From the NCBI GenBank assembly GCA_021787845.1, contig JAJYLH010000014.1, forward strand, positions 1-64,000: a stretch of 64,000 bases of DNA, read 5' to 3'. The stretch's first letter is position 1. Every line of letters starts with the position of its first letter. Below the pieces are notes generated by a model. The model was not told the DNA's origin and ran no database searches. It saw only the letters and a list, made by a program, of their open reading frames with translations. The position numbers and the translations under genes were made by a program. Positions 26,701-35,297 of this stretch are shown here, in pieces. This DNA comes from Myxococcales bacterium (GTDB lineage Bacteria; Myxococcota; Myxococcia; Myxococcales; JAJYLH01).

Positions 26701-29283
26701 ATGGTGGGTCCCGCGCCGACCGATGTCCTCTTCGGATGGCCGGTGCAACGCTTCCAGGGCGACGGCTCCGAATGGGTACAGGAGATGGAGTCGATTCTGA
26801 CCGACCGGCTGAACGCCTTGCAGCAGCTCGTCGACCTGCACCGGCGGGTCCTGGAGACCTCGGGGCTGTCGGATCGCCCGCTGGCGGAGCAGCTCGCGCA
26901 GGAAGAGTATCTCGTCAGCGTCTACCTCCTCGCGCTCCAGCGGCAGTGGGCGGGGCCGAACTTCACCTACGACGGCATCGGCGACACCCTGTTGCAGAGG
27001 ATGCAGAGCATCCTCTTGCAGCTCGACGACGCCAAGAACCCGCTCGGCATCAGCCCGAATCTCGTCTTCTTCGAGAACTCGAACCTGAACCTCTCCAACT
27101 GGCAGAACTACCGGCAGGAGCTGGTCGGCGACGACGGCCAGAGCGGGCTCCTCGGTGAGGCCAACACCGAAATCAGCCAGGCCGTGGACAATCTCAAGGC
27201 GTCGCTCAGCGACATGGACACCTTCGAGGCGAACCTCTCGAACGCCACGGGCGCTTACCAGAACACCATCCAGTCGTTGTGTGGAGTGCCGACGACGCGG
27301 GCAAACGAGTGCGCCGCGCTCGAGGCTCAGATCGCGAAGGACGACATCGCCGGCACGATGGACGAGCGGAAATGCACGGTGGAAGGCGGCCAGTGGGACA
27401 GCGCGAGCTCGACGTGCTCGGGCGTCCCGCAGTGCGATTCCGCGTCCGCCCTCAACCTCGGCGACCCCGACGTCTGCAAGCAGGTGACGGATTACTTCAC
27501 GACCAACGGCGCCAACACCTCGGGCAACCTGAGCAATCTGTCGTGCCCCTACGACGGCAACTACGAGTCGATCAAGGTCGACGGCGCCGACGTTCCCTGC
27601 GTCGGCGGCACGATGGGAGGGCTGCTCGGCCAGAAGGAAGACCTGGTCATGCAAGTCAAGAACCTCGACGCCCAGGTGGGGAACATCCTGGCGAACGTGC
27701 GCAACATGACCGCCTACATCAAGGCCAAGAACGACGCGACCAACAGCTTCAATACCACCATCACCGGGCTCCAGGCCGCGTCGGCGGCGCTCGAGCTCGC
27801 GGTTTCCATCACCGATCGCGTGTTCGACAGCATCGACGCGTTCTCGAAGGATCCGGACTGCATGATCATCGTGGGCTTCTCGGACGGAACCGACTGTCCA
27901 GGGCACATTGTCGCGCAATCGATCGACGGCACCGAGAAGGTTGTGCAGAGCGCCATCGACGGGGCGCTGGAGACCGCCGACAAGGGTCTGACGACGGCCA
28001 TCGATCCGCTCAGCCGCGCGAACGACCAGACGTTGGACCAGCTTTCCGACAAGAACACTCTGGAAGACATGTTGGCTCAGCTCCAGGGCATCGGCACCCA
28101 GTACCAAGCGGCGCTGGAGGACCTCTTGAGCGTCTACTCGCAGATGGAGCAGGTCCAGCTCCAGGCTCAGGCGGCGTCGGACGGTCAGGCCCAGAGCATC
28201 GACTACGTCATCAACCATCTCATCGGGCGCGAGAACGGCAGCGTCCTGCTCGGCAACTACCTGGTGTCGAAGTCCGCGGACACCTTCCGCCAGGCGCTCG
28301 ACACCACCTACCGCATGGTGATGGCTTTCGCCCACCAGTACAACCTCTCCGACGCCCAGCTCGAGGCGCTCGAAAGTCAGGTCTACCAAGCCATCACCGT
28401 CGAGGACCTGCAGGCCGTCGTAACGCAGCTCGACCAGACGGCGCGCGACTACTGCGGCCAGGAGGCCATCGACTGCGACGCCTTCAACAACCTCTCGGTC
28501 CTGCGGCTGTCCTTGCGCGACGCGCTCTTCCCGAACCTCCGCGACGTGGTCGACCCGACGACCGGTCAGGTGGTCACCAAGGGACAGCAGTTCTTCAACC
28601 TCATCACGGAGCCGCCGTTCCTGAAGCGGCGCATCGTGGGAACGCACACCGTCGACCAAATCGAGCTCCCCTTCGTCATCTGGCTCCCGGAGACCGGCGA
28701 CCCCGGCAACCAGAGCTGGATGGTCAACCCGCTCGAGTGCAACCACACCCTCGACTGGGAGCCCAACGCCCAGGGCGACGGCCCCGCCACCGCGGGCGAC
28801 GTGGCGGTGAACTTCGTCGGAGATAACCTCGACAAGACCACGGAAACGATTCACTACCAGCTCGAGCGCGGCGACGTCGACTGGCTGCGCGCCTGCCACC
28901 CGGTGGCGACGACGCAGGAGCTGGGGACCGCTCCCGTGCTCCAGTATCCGATCGACACCTACCTCATCGGCTACGCGCCGCAAAGCCAATTCGGGCAGGA
29001 GTCGCAGCCGCCGACCTTCTACAGCCTTTCGAGCAACCTCGCCGGGTGCCTCGATTCGGCCGAGAGCAACGGCGCCCCCGAGGACAATTGCTGGCAGCTC
29101 TTCGCCCGCGACCGCAGCCTCGCGGCGCCGGACTGGAAGGTCATCATTCCGCTTTGGGTCGACGGGGCGGACGCCGGCAACGCCTGGATCGCCGGCGCGG
29201 GGTTGCCCGACGCCAAGAAGCCGGTCGTCTCCGACATCGTGCTCTACCTGCGGTACCGGACCCGGCCGATTTCGGAGCAGTGA
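23740..29283 (+). CDS. 1847-aa secreted protein with dockerin-like motif and long helical region (operon gene 7)
   Basis: Starts at the ATG overlapping the previous stop. The signal core is ~77-92 (FALVLLFASVARA); residues 18-62 are repeat-encoded, and a TTG at ~59 is the only alternative start past the repeat. The mature N-terminus (~95-370) is rich in Cys pairs (CNADSDCGSGLHC, CQVDQECPAGAYC). Residues ~219-243 hold DQNGDGKFDIFDMDLIIQAL, matching the calcium-loop-plus-helix pattern of a dockerin (D-x-N-x-D-G-x-x-D-x-x-D). A beta-rich region follows (~380-720). Residues ~730-1650 are Ala/Gln/Leu-rich and mostly helical, with probable coiled coils (LDAQVGNILANVRNMTAYIK). The final ~150 residues look globular. 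Possible partner of the cohesin-like lipoproteins. Confidence 0.78.
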   Translation: MKRDCHLSPGHVSVPISAHPEGRPTVLGRPDSKDERWRKPPGLGVRSQRALAPLRTSGLLSLDEVHSPSLACRAFSYGIFALVLLFASVARAGDGTTTSVPNECTSAGGTGMGCGTDAQCANNAYATRCVQLVAGDATSRHCEIPCDSDTGTAVESECAVGETCVTAGGDGSHYCQASRFRVDLNLVDLAITDFLTGNQPLLGSDDQCSLEANLDKLLDQNGDGKFDIFDMDLIIQALLDEPKCDPTTGTCPSDDLVFCNADSDCGSGLHCDTSRNVCERECGLVASREMGFADIDRQCAEPLTTCDYSKGTCVPVDLSQTSCQVDQECPAGAYCFLGQCAPLCYRSIDCPGSDWYCTDNNRCRTLPSPNAQPGFVFIPKNYALLFGEPAVSLNDVQTDSSDPILIMDLITKRQVATNPSVSFGYRVEVTYNLKDDPKCRQDPSQWSDADRADCILGDDKHFVMPVAPFGTVFAVGNPKMPVSLDPVAASHLTPGKYSANFRVIFDNGSSDSFQVLYEKTTPSGEYTGTYSVALGGADNNLAPNLPLNLAMKLHIEDTQESWTQLLEDQGIQATSQDYTNLSSGYVVKGLVHGDQSLAFANTTDPTGKNEIPLTGLYSPELGWMRLLWIVDLPAGFCVDENGVCPSTGATTNLVADNVFGRRIRRVVQLFGTYDDAAKRFYGIYREAISGLVPQATDLTLNGSFLLTQAVHDESDFDVGPVLPADAPATVSYPAVDVVTSELDQEIETACGAVVAEGAAADASATAVTNAKDAQTAQAKLASQTALTSYLASLASGGSAVFPKLVSFEQQISDALAALGTNGTSGNGVGPSAASNDTLSIYDFLSGQITICGTDQNQGPESTPTPACIDENVAECGLALYRRAIVGGWVPPFATSDTGNHQLFCSQTLPTADCENTQNQALEALHEYTRFDQQLAQARKFQADHDLSDAFYALYRNQVNPFGKGEALSFKQEKLESSVQFYNELLENMVGPAPTDVLFGWPVQRFQGDGSEWVQEMESILTDRLNALQQLVDLHRRVLETSGLSDRPLAEQLAQEEYLVSVYLLALQRQWAGPNFTYDGIGDTLLQRMQSILLQLDDAKNPLGISPNLVFFENSNLNLSNWQNYRQELVGDDGQSGLLGEANTEISQAVDNLKASLSDMDTFEANLSNATGAYQNTIQSLCGVPTTRANECAALEAQIAKDDIAGTMDERKCTVEGGQWDSASSTCSGVPQCDSASALNLGDPDVCKQVTDYFTTNGANTSGNLSNLSCPYDGNYESIKVDGADVPCVGGTMGGLLGQKEDLVMQVKNLDAQVGNILANVRNMTAYIKAKNDATNSFNTTITGLQAASAALELAVSITDRVFDSIDAFSKDPDCMIIVGFSDGTDCPGHIVAQSIDGTEKVVQSAIDGALETADKGLTTAIDPLSRANDQTLDQLSDKNTLEDMLAQLQGIGTQYQAALEDLLSVYSQMEQVQLQAQAASDGQAQSIDYVINHLIGRENGSVLLGNYLVSKSADTFRQALDTTYRMVMAFAHQYNLSDAQLEALESQVYQAITVEDLQAVVTQLDQTARDYCGQEAIDCDAFNNLSVLRLSLRDALFPNLRDVVDPTTGQVVTKGQQFFNLITEPPFLKRRIVGTHTVDQIELPFVIWLPETGDPGNQSWMVNPLECNHTLDWEPNAQGDGPATAGDVAVNFVGDNLDKTTETIHYQLERGDVDWLRACHPVATTQELGTAPVLQYPIDTYLIGYAPQSQFGQESQPPTFYSLSSNLAGCLDSAESNGAPEDNCWQLFARDRSLAAPDWKVIIPLWVDGADAGNAWIAGAGLPDAKKPVVSDIVLYLRYRTRPISEQ
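23793..23925. repeat. TCATCCTGAG-family inverted repeat inside a signal-peptide n-region
   Basis: Arms such as gctcatcctgagggg...ctcgaaggatgagcg and ccgctcgcaaagg...cccctcaggacgagcgg form overlapping hairpins. The block is in frame, encodes residues ~18-62 of the gene starting at 23740, and contains no stop. Confidence 0.7.
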
Positions 29284-32200
29284 TGAACATGCCTGGCTTC
29301 ATGCCCGTTGCATCGAAGAGTCACGGGCCTTTGGGTCCGCTCGGTAGGGCAGGGACTTGTCCCCTGCCGAGCGAAGCACCCGTTCGCAGGCCGGTGGGGG
29401 ACGAGCCCCCGCCCTACGGGGTCCCAATCAGACCGATCAGTCGGATCCGACCGATCGGTCTGATCGGCGGGAATCTACGGCGGTGCGCAGCGGGGCCTGA
29501 GGCCATCCGCCCGCATCGCCTCGCGCCTTCCTCTCTGCTCCTTCTGGCGCTCGCCGCTGGTACCCTTTCCGCCTGCGCGAAAGCGCCTTCGCTCATCGCG
29601 ACTCCGGTCGACGGAGCCGTGCTCTCGACTGGCCCGCACGATGTCGCCATCGTCCTCGATGCTTCCAGGTCCGCCTCCTCAGACCAGATACACGAGCGCG
29701 TCGCCACCGTGCGGGCCTTCTTGCGCGTTTTCGGAAAGGCCGATGCTCCGCAGCTCGCGCTCGTCACGGTCCGGGAAGACGCTTCGCTGGTGGTGCCCTT
29801 GACCAAGGACTTCTCGCCGCTCGCGCCGGTCCTGGACTCGCTGGACGGATCGGACGGTCGCGGCTCCGGTTCGCTCACCTGCGGGCTCGAAGCGGCGCTG
29901 AACGAGCTGATGGGCTCGCGCTCGCGCCCGACGGCCCAGCCGCTGGTCCTGATTCTCGGATCGGCTGCGCTTCCGGCCGACTCCGTTTCTCAGGCCGCCG
30001 CCGACGGGGTCGCGCTCGTTCGCGTCGCCGCTCCTGGCGACAAGCTTCCGGCTCTCGGGAACCACGAAACCGGCTTCGCCTTCGCGAGCGACGATGATCT
30101 GAACGGCGCCCTTCCGAGCGAGCTGCTCTCGCTCACCGATTCGCCGGTCGACTTCTGGCTCAAGGCGCCAAACGACAAGGCGCAGCGGGCGATTCTCACG
30201 ATCACGGACGAGCACGGCGCCATCGTGAACGGCACGTCGAGCGACACGCTGCCGTTCGAGGCGAAGATGTCTCTCCCCGCGACGGGCGAGCCGCAACGCT
30301 GGACAATCACCGCGATGGCTTTCGACGGGAACGATCGAGTCGCCGAAGAGACCGCGCACGTGCTCGCCGTTCCCACCGATCGATCGCCGCAAATCGTGTC
30401 GGTGCAAGCGCCGCAGGTCAAGGGCCTATGGTACACCGGACCGGTGGCGTCACCCGGCGACCAGGTCACGGTCACCGGCCGCTTCTTCTCCGCCTCCGCC
30501 GTCGATGAAACTCTAATCATGGGTGATGCCAGCACGGCGGCCGATTCCGCCGCCAAGAACAAGCTCGTCTTCCACGTTCCGCCCAGCGCCACCGACGGCG
30601 AGCTCGTGGTTCGGGTGCTCGGGCACGCCTCCACCGCCGCCGAGCTGCGCATCGATACCGATCACGACGGCATCCCCGACGCGGTCGAGCAGCAGCTCGG
30701 CACGAACCCGTACAACGCCGACACCGACGACGACGGCTTCCCCGACAACCAGGACGCCTGCCCCCTGTCGAAGCCCGGCCGCGACGGGCAGCTCATCGTC
30801 GACGACAAAGGCTGCGATCTCTGCGAAAACGGCAAGCTCGACCCGCAGGAGACCGACGTGGACTGTGGCGGTCGCTGCCAGCCCTGCGCCGCCAACAAGA
30901 GCTGCCGCGCCGACGACGACTGCGATTCCAACAAGTGCTTCGACGGCAAGTGCCTCGCCGCTCACTGCCTGGACGGTCAGCTCTCGCAAGACGAAACCGA
31001 CGTGGACTGCGGCGGCGAGTGTGCTCCCTGCGCGGACACGAAAGCCTGCGCCGTCGACGCCGATTGTCAAAGCGACCTCTGCGTGTCGGGGCGCTGCCTT
31101 CCCGCGACTTGCGCGGACAAGAAACAAGACGGCGACGAGACCGACGTCGACTGCGGCGGCTCCTGCCCTCCGTGTCGGCCGAACGCCGGCTGCAACGTCG
31201 CGGCCGACTGCACGAGCGGCATCTGCGCGGGCGGCATCTGCGCGATTCCGGCCTGCAACGATGGCGTGAAGAACGGCGTGGAGACCGACGTCGACTGCGG
31301 CGGCGACGACTCTTGCCGTCGCTGCGCGCCGGGCCGATTCTGCACTGCGAGTAGCGACTGCGACAGCGGCGTGTGCTCGGGCGGTCGTTGTGCCTTCCCG
31401 ACCTGCACCGACCAGGTGAAGAACGCTCGCGAGACCGACGTCGACTGCGGCGGGCCCGACTGTCCGAAATGCGCTCAGGACAAGCGCTGTCTGGTGGACG
31501 GCGACTGCGCGACCGGCGTCTGCGCTCACGGCCTGTGCGCGCCCGCCACCTGCGCCGACGGGAAGACCGACAACGGCGAGAGCGACGTGGACTGCGGCGG
31601 GCCTTGCACCGGTTGCCGGGGCGGGCACCCGTGCCTCGTCAACGACGATTGCGCGAGCAACGACTGCAACACCCGTGTCTGCTACGCGCCTCGCTGCGAC
31701 GACCATATCAAGAACGGCACCGAGTCCGACGTCGACTGCGGCGGATCGGCGTGCAGCCCCTGCGGCATCGGCAAACAGTGCGCGAAGCCCGACGACTGCG
31801 CGAGCCAGGACTGCGGCAAGCGCGGCTGCATCCCGGCGACCTGCGCCGACGGCGTGAAGGACGGCAACGAGACGGGCGTCGACTGCGGTGGTTCCTGCGA
31901 TGCCTGCCCCAACGGCGAAGGCTGCGTCAAAGGCGCCGACTGCGCGACCGGCATTTGCCAGCGAGGCCTTTGCGTGCCCGCGGCGTGTACCGACGAGAAG
32001 AAGGACGGCGACGAGACCGATGTCGATTGCGGCGGCCCCATCTGCGCTCCCTGCGCCGTCGGCGGGGCTTGTCGAGACAAACGCGACTGCGCGAGCGGCG
32101 TTTGCGCCGGTGGACGGTGCGTCCAGGCTTCGTGCTCGGATGGAGTCGAGAACGGCGACGAGACCGATGTCGATTGCGGCGGCTCGTGCGGGCCATGCGC

Positions 32201-35200
32201 GCTCGGCGCCGCGTGCAAAGTCGACCAGGACTGCCGGAGCGGGCTGTGTACGAACGGCGTCTGCCTCGTGGCGACCTGCGGCAACGGCGCGAAGGACGGC
32301 GTCGAAACCGATGTCGACTGCGGCGGCTCCTGCCTGCCCTGCTCGACCGGCCTGGGCTGCGCGTCGGCCGCGGATTGCCAGAGCGGCGTGTGTCAAGCGG
32401 GGGTGTGCGAGGCGCCTCGTTGCGACGACGGCGTGACGAACGGCGCGGAGAGCGACGTGGACTGCGGAGGGACTTGCGCTCCTTGTCCCGTCGCCCGCCG
32501 CTGCCGCGCGCCCGCGGATTGCGCGAGCGGCGTCTGCACGTCAGGAAGATGCGCCGCGCCCTCGTGCGTGGACGGCGTGAAGAACGGCGACGAGACCGAT
32601 GTCGATTGCGGTGGAACCTGCCCGGCTTGCAAGGACGGCTCGGTCTGCGATGCGAACATGGACTGCGCGAGCGGCGTCTGCTCCTTGGGCCGCTGCGTTC
32701 CCAACGCCTGCACGAGCGGTGTCTTGGAAACCGGCGAGACCGACGTCGGCTGCGGCGGCATCTGCGCGCCGTGCGCCGACGGCAAACGCTGCGCGGAGTC
32801 CATCGACTGCACGAGCGGCGTGTGCGACCATGATGTCTGTCAGTCGCCCGCCTGCACCGATGGCGTCAAGAACGGCACCGAGACGGACGTCGATTGCGGC
32901 GGATCGTGCGACCCGTGCGCGGTCGGCCTGCGCTGCACGGCGGGCGCGGACTGCGCGACCGGCTCCTGCCAGGCCGGCGTCTGCGCCGCGCCGTCTTGCA
33001 GCGACGGGGTCGAGAACGGAACCGAGACCGACGTCGACTGCGGCGGCTCCTGCCCACCGTGCGCCGCGGACGCCGGCTGCAAGGCGAACAAGGACTGCGT
33101 GACCGGTGATTGCTTCCAAGATGTCTGCGACGTTCCGACGTGCACGGATGGTCGCAAGGATGGCCTCGAAACCGACGTCGACTGCGGCGGCAACTGCCCG
33201 CCTTGCGACACCGGCCAAGGGTGCCTCGTCAACGCCGATTGCCAGAGCTCGAACTGCACGGCGACAGGCTATGGCAGCGCCGGATCGGCGTCGGACGACG
33301 GCGGAGTCGTCTCCGACGACGGCGGATCGATCTCCGACGATGGTGGCACGACCTCCGACGGCGGCGGATCGATCTCCGGCGATGGTGGCACGCTCTCCGA
33401 TGACGGCGGATCGATGTCCGGCGATGGTGGCACGACCTCCGACGGCGGCGGATCGATCTCCGGCGATGGTGGCACGATCTCCGATGACGGCGGATCGATC
33501 TCCGGCGATGGTGGCACGACCTCCGATGACGGCGGATCGACCGCCGGAGGCTTGACCTGCGCCGCGCCGACCTGCTCCGACGGAATCAAGAACGGAGACG
33601 AGTCCGATGTCGATTGCGGCGGCTCGTGTCCCGACCCCTGCGCACAAGGCCAACGTTGCGGCAGTGGCACCGACTGCCAGTCGCTGGTGTGCGGCGGACC
33701 CTCGGGCGCGACGGTGTGTCTGGCTCCTTCGTGTACCGACGGCGCGAAGAACGGCGACGAGACCGACCTCGACTGCGGCGGCTCGTGTCCTCCGTGCGTC
33801 GACGGTGACGGCTGCGCGGTAGCCGCGGACTGCGTGAGCGGCGTCTGTGCCGGCGCGCCGCTCGCGTGCGCCGTTCCCGCGTGCAACGACGGCGTCGAGA
33901 ACGGCGGCGAGACCGATGTGGACTGTGGCGGACCCTGCGCTCCCTGCGCGGACGGCAAGGGCTGCGCGCTCCCGGCCGACTGCGTCAGCGGCGTGTGCGA
34001 CCCGGGTACGAACGTCTGCCTCGCGCCGACCTGTTCAGACGGCGTGAAGAACGAGGGCGAGACCGACTTGGACTGCGGCGGGCCCTGCGCGCCGTGCGCG
34101 GACGGCGAGGGCTGCGCCGCGGCGGCCGACTGCGTCAGCGGCGTTTGCGATCCGAGCGCGCACGTCTGCTCGGCGCCGACCTGCGTGGACGGCGTGAAGA
34201 ACGGGAGCGAGACCGATCTCGACTGTGGCGGCTCGTGTCCTCCATGCGCGGATGGTAAGAGTTGCGCCGTGGCTTCCGACTGCACGAGCGGTGTCTGCAC
34301 GGGCACCCCGCTCGCCTGCGCCGCGCCATCGTGCTCCGACGGCGTCAAGAACGGGAGCGAAAGCGACGTCGATTGCGGCGGCACCTGCGGCGGATGCACG
34401 AATGGCCAAGCGTGCAAGACCGGCGGCGACTGTGCTTCAGGCCGCTGCTCGAACGGCGCTTGCGTCGAAGACACCTGCAATGATGGCAAGCTCGATGGCA
34501 CCGAATCGGACGTGGACTGTGGCGGCGCGTGCGCGCCCTGCGCGGTGGGGCTCAAGTGCGCTACCGGAGATGACTGCGCGACCGGCTACTGTGCGACCGG
34601 CGTCTGCGGGTTCGCGCCGACCTGCCTCGCGTTGCGCGCTAGCGAGAAGTCTCCCTCCGACGGCGCCTATCGACTCGAACCCTCCGGACTCGACGCGCCG
34701 GTCACGGTCTGGTGCGATCAGACAACCGATGGAGGAGGTTGGACGCTCGTCTCTGCCGCGGCGAACGCCGCTCCATCGGATGTCGCGACGACCTGGTGGA
34801 ACGGCTTGACTTCGACCTCGCCGACGGATGCCGCGCCGGGTGTTTGGAATGGCCTGCGCGCGCAGATCATCTCCGCGCCGACCGATGTCCGCTTCTCGTG
34901 CCGCGCCCACGCGAGCGAGAGCGCGAACGACGTCGATCTCTCGTTCTACTCCGTGGACTGGTACGACGTGGTGACCCGTGGCACGGACGCCGACAGTTGC
35001 TTCAACGTCCCCGGCGGCACGCCAGGACCGAACCAGCTCTTCGCGCAACCCGCGCGCAAGAACAACTTGACCGGCGACGTCCTCGCGGGGGGCAGCCCCT
35101 GGGCGACGGCCGACGGCAATCCCTTGGGCGAGCTGACCTGCGACGATCCGCAAGATTTCTGCGTCGACTACGCCGGCTCGGGACCCGGCTCGGCCGACGG

Positions 35201-35297
35201 CACCGGCTGGGGAGAAGACACCGGCAAGTCGAAGTGCGGTTCCGTTTACACGACCGACGGCGTGTGGCTGATGTGGGTCCGCGAGAGTGCGCAATGA
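29283..35297 (+). CDS. 2004-aa lipoprotein: VWA, IPT-like, 24 Cys-rich repeats, fibrinogen-like C-terminus (operon gene 8)
   Basis: The start (TGATG) shares one base with the previous stop. Lipobox LSAC98 follows an 81-residue n-region made largely of repeat sequence; no ATG/GTG/TTG lies between the repeat and the core. Domains: VWA-like (~112-255; MIDAS DASRS); IPT/TIG-like sandwich (~375-460); a TSP3-like Asp segment (~460-495; DHDGIP, DTDDDGFPDNQD); 24 repeats of ~47 aa with eight Cys (DGxKNGxETDVDCGGxCxPC, then DCxSGVC, ~515-1770), split after repeat 17 by a Ser/Asp/Gly linker of about twelve 7-aa units; a fibrinogen-like end (~1780-2004; VTVWCDQTTDGGGWTLVSAA). It resembles eukaryotic-style adhesins and probably projects from the outer membrane. 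Confidence 0.88.
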   Translation: MNMPGFMPVASKSHGPLGPLGRAGTCPLPSEAPVRRPVGDEPPPYGVPIRPISRIRPIGLIGGNLRRCAAGPEAIRPHRLAPSSLLLLALAAGTLSACAKAPSLIATPVDGAVLSTGPHDVAIVLDASRSASSDQIHERVATVRAFLRVFGKADAPQLALVTVREDASLVVPLTKDFSPLAPVLDSLDGSDGRGSGSLTCGLEAALNELMGSRSRPTAQPLVLILGSAALPADSVSQAAADGVALVRVAAPGDKLPALGNHETGFAFASDDDLNGALPSELLSLTDSPVDFWLKAPNDKAQRAILTITDEHGAIVNGTSSDTLPFEAKMSLPATGEPQRWTITAMAFDGNDRVAEETAHVLAVPTDRSPQIVSVQAPQVKGLWYTGPVASPGDQVTVTGRFFSASAVDETLIMGDASTAADSAAKNKLVFHVPPSATDGELVVRVLGHASTAAELRIDTDHDGIPDAVEQQLGTNPYNADTDDDGFPDNQDACPLSKPGRDGQLIVDDKGCDLCENGKLDPQETDVDCGGRCQPCAANKSCRADDDCDSNKCFDGKCLAAHCLDGQLSQDETDVDCGGECAPCADTKACAVDADCQSDLCVSGRCLPATCADKKQDGDETDVDCGGSCPPCRPNAGCNVAADCTSGICAGGICAIPACNDGVKNGVETDVDCGGDDSCRRCAPGRFCTASSDCDSGVCSGGRCAFPTCTDQVKNARETDVDCGGPDCPKCAQDKRCLVDGDCATGVCAHGLCAPATCADGKTDNGESDVDCGGPCTGCRGGHPCLVNDDCASNDCNTRVCYAPRCDDHIKNGTESDVDCGGSACSPCGIGKQCAKPDDCASQDCGKRGCIPATCADGVKDGNETGVDCGGSCDACPNGEGCVKGADCATGICQRGLCVPAACTDEKKDGDETDVDCGGPICAPCAVGGACRDKRDCASGVCAGGRCVQASCSDGVENGDETDVDCGGSCGPCALGAACKVDQDCRSGLCTNGVCLVATCGNGAKDGVETDVDCGGSCLPCSTGLGCASAADCQSGVCQAGVCEAPRCDDGVTNGAESDVDCGGTCAPCPVARRCRAPADCASGVCTSGRCAAPSCVDGVKNGDETDVDCGGTCPACKDGSVCDANMDCASGVCSLGRCVPNACTSGVLETGETDVGCGGICAPCADGKRCAESIDCTSGVCDHDVCQSPACTDGVKNGTETDVDCGGSCDPCAVGLRCTAGADCATGSCQAGVCAAPSCSDGVENGTETDVDCGGSCPPCAADAGCKANKDCVTGDCFQDVCDVPTCTDGRKDGLETDVDCGGNCPPCDTGQGCLVNADCQSSNCTATGYGSAGSASDDGGVVSDDGGSISDDGGTTSDGGGSISGDGGTLSDDGGSMSGDGGTTSDGGGSISGDGGTISDDGGSISGDGGTTSDDGGSTAGGLTCAAPTCSDGIKNGDESDVDCGGSCPDPCAQGQRCGSGTDCQSLVCGGPSGATVCLAPSCTDGAKNGDETDLDCGGSCPPCVDGDGCAVAADCVSGVCAGAPLACAVPACNDGVENGGETDVDCGGPCAPCADGKGCALPADCVSGVCDPGTNVCLAPTCSDGVKNEGETDLDCGGPCAPCADGEGCAAAADCVSGVCDPSAHVCSAPTCVDGVKNGSETDLDCGGSCPPCADGKSCAVASDCTSGVCTGTPLACAAPSCSDGVKNGSESDVDCGGTCGGCTNGQACKTGGDCASGRCSNGACVEDTCNDGKLDGTESDVDCGGACAPCAVGLKCATGDDCATGYCATGVCGFAPTCLALRASEKSPSDGAYRLEPSGLDAPVTVWCDQTTDGGGWTLVSAAANAAPSDVATTWWNGLTSTSPTDAAPGVWNGLRAQIISAPTDVRFSCRAHASESANDVDLSFYSVDWYDVVTRGTDADSCFNVPGGTPGPNQLFAQPARKNNLTGDVLAGGSPWATADGNPLGELTCDDPQDFCVDYAGSGPGSADGTGWGEDTGKSKCGSVYTTDGVWLMWVRESAQ
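29344..29464. repeat. Two palindromic repeats inside a signal-peptide n-region
   Basis: First, an inverted repeat with arms gtagggcagggacttgtccc and its near complement gggacgagcccccgccctac. Second, at 29427-29464, a near palindrome, atcagaccgatcagtcggat joined to ccgaccgatcggtctgat. The second recurs at 59409-59450. Both are in frame in the lipoprotein gene and must be translated. Confidence 0.85.
33285..33545 (+). repeat. 21/42-bp coding tandem repeat, SxSxDGG linker
   Basis: About twelve 21-bp units (for example ggatcgatctccggcgatgg), alternating as a 42-bp higher-order repeat, encode SISGDGG/TTSDGGG heptads within the 2004-aa lipoprotein (~residues 1334-1421). All units are multiples of three, so length change keeps the frame. 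The cysteine-free linker divides the Cys-rich repeats 17 + 7. Confidence 0.9.

Noticed and set aside
23776-28989. 1737-aa open frame on the minus strand
   Set aside because: It is opposite a well-supported secreted protein with signal peptide, Cys motifs and start/stop overlaps. Its Arg/Val/Asp-rich composition is the usual mirror of high-GC codon bias.
33269-34555. Minus-strand frame with PPSSEVVPPSPEIDPP repeats resembling a Pro-rich surface protein
   Set aside because: It mirrors the Ser/Asp/Gly linker and Cys-rich repeats of the plus-strand lipoprotein and lacks a signal peptide.
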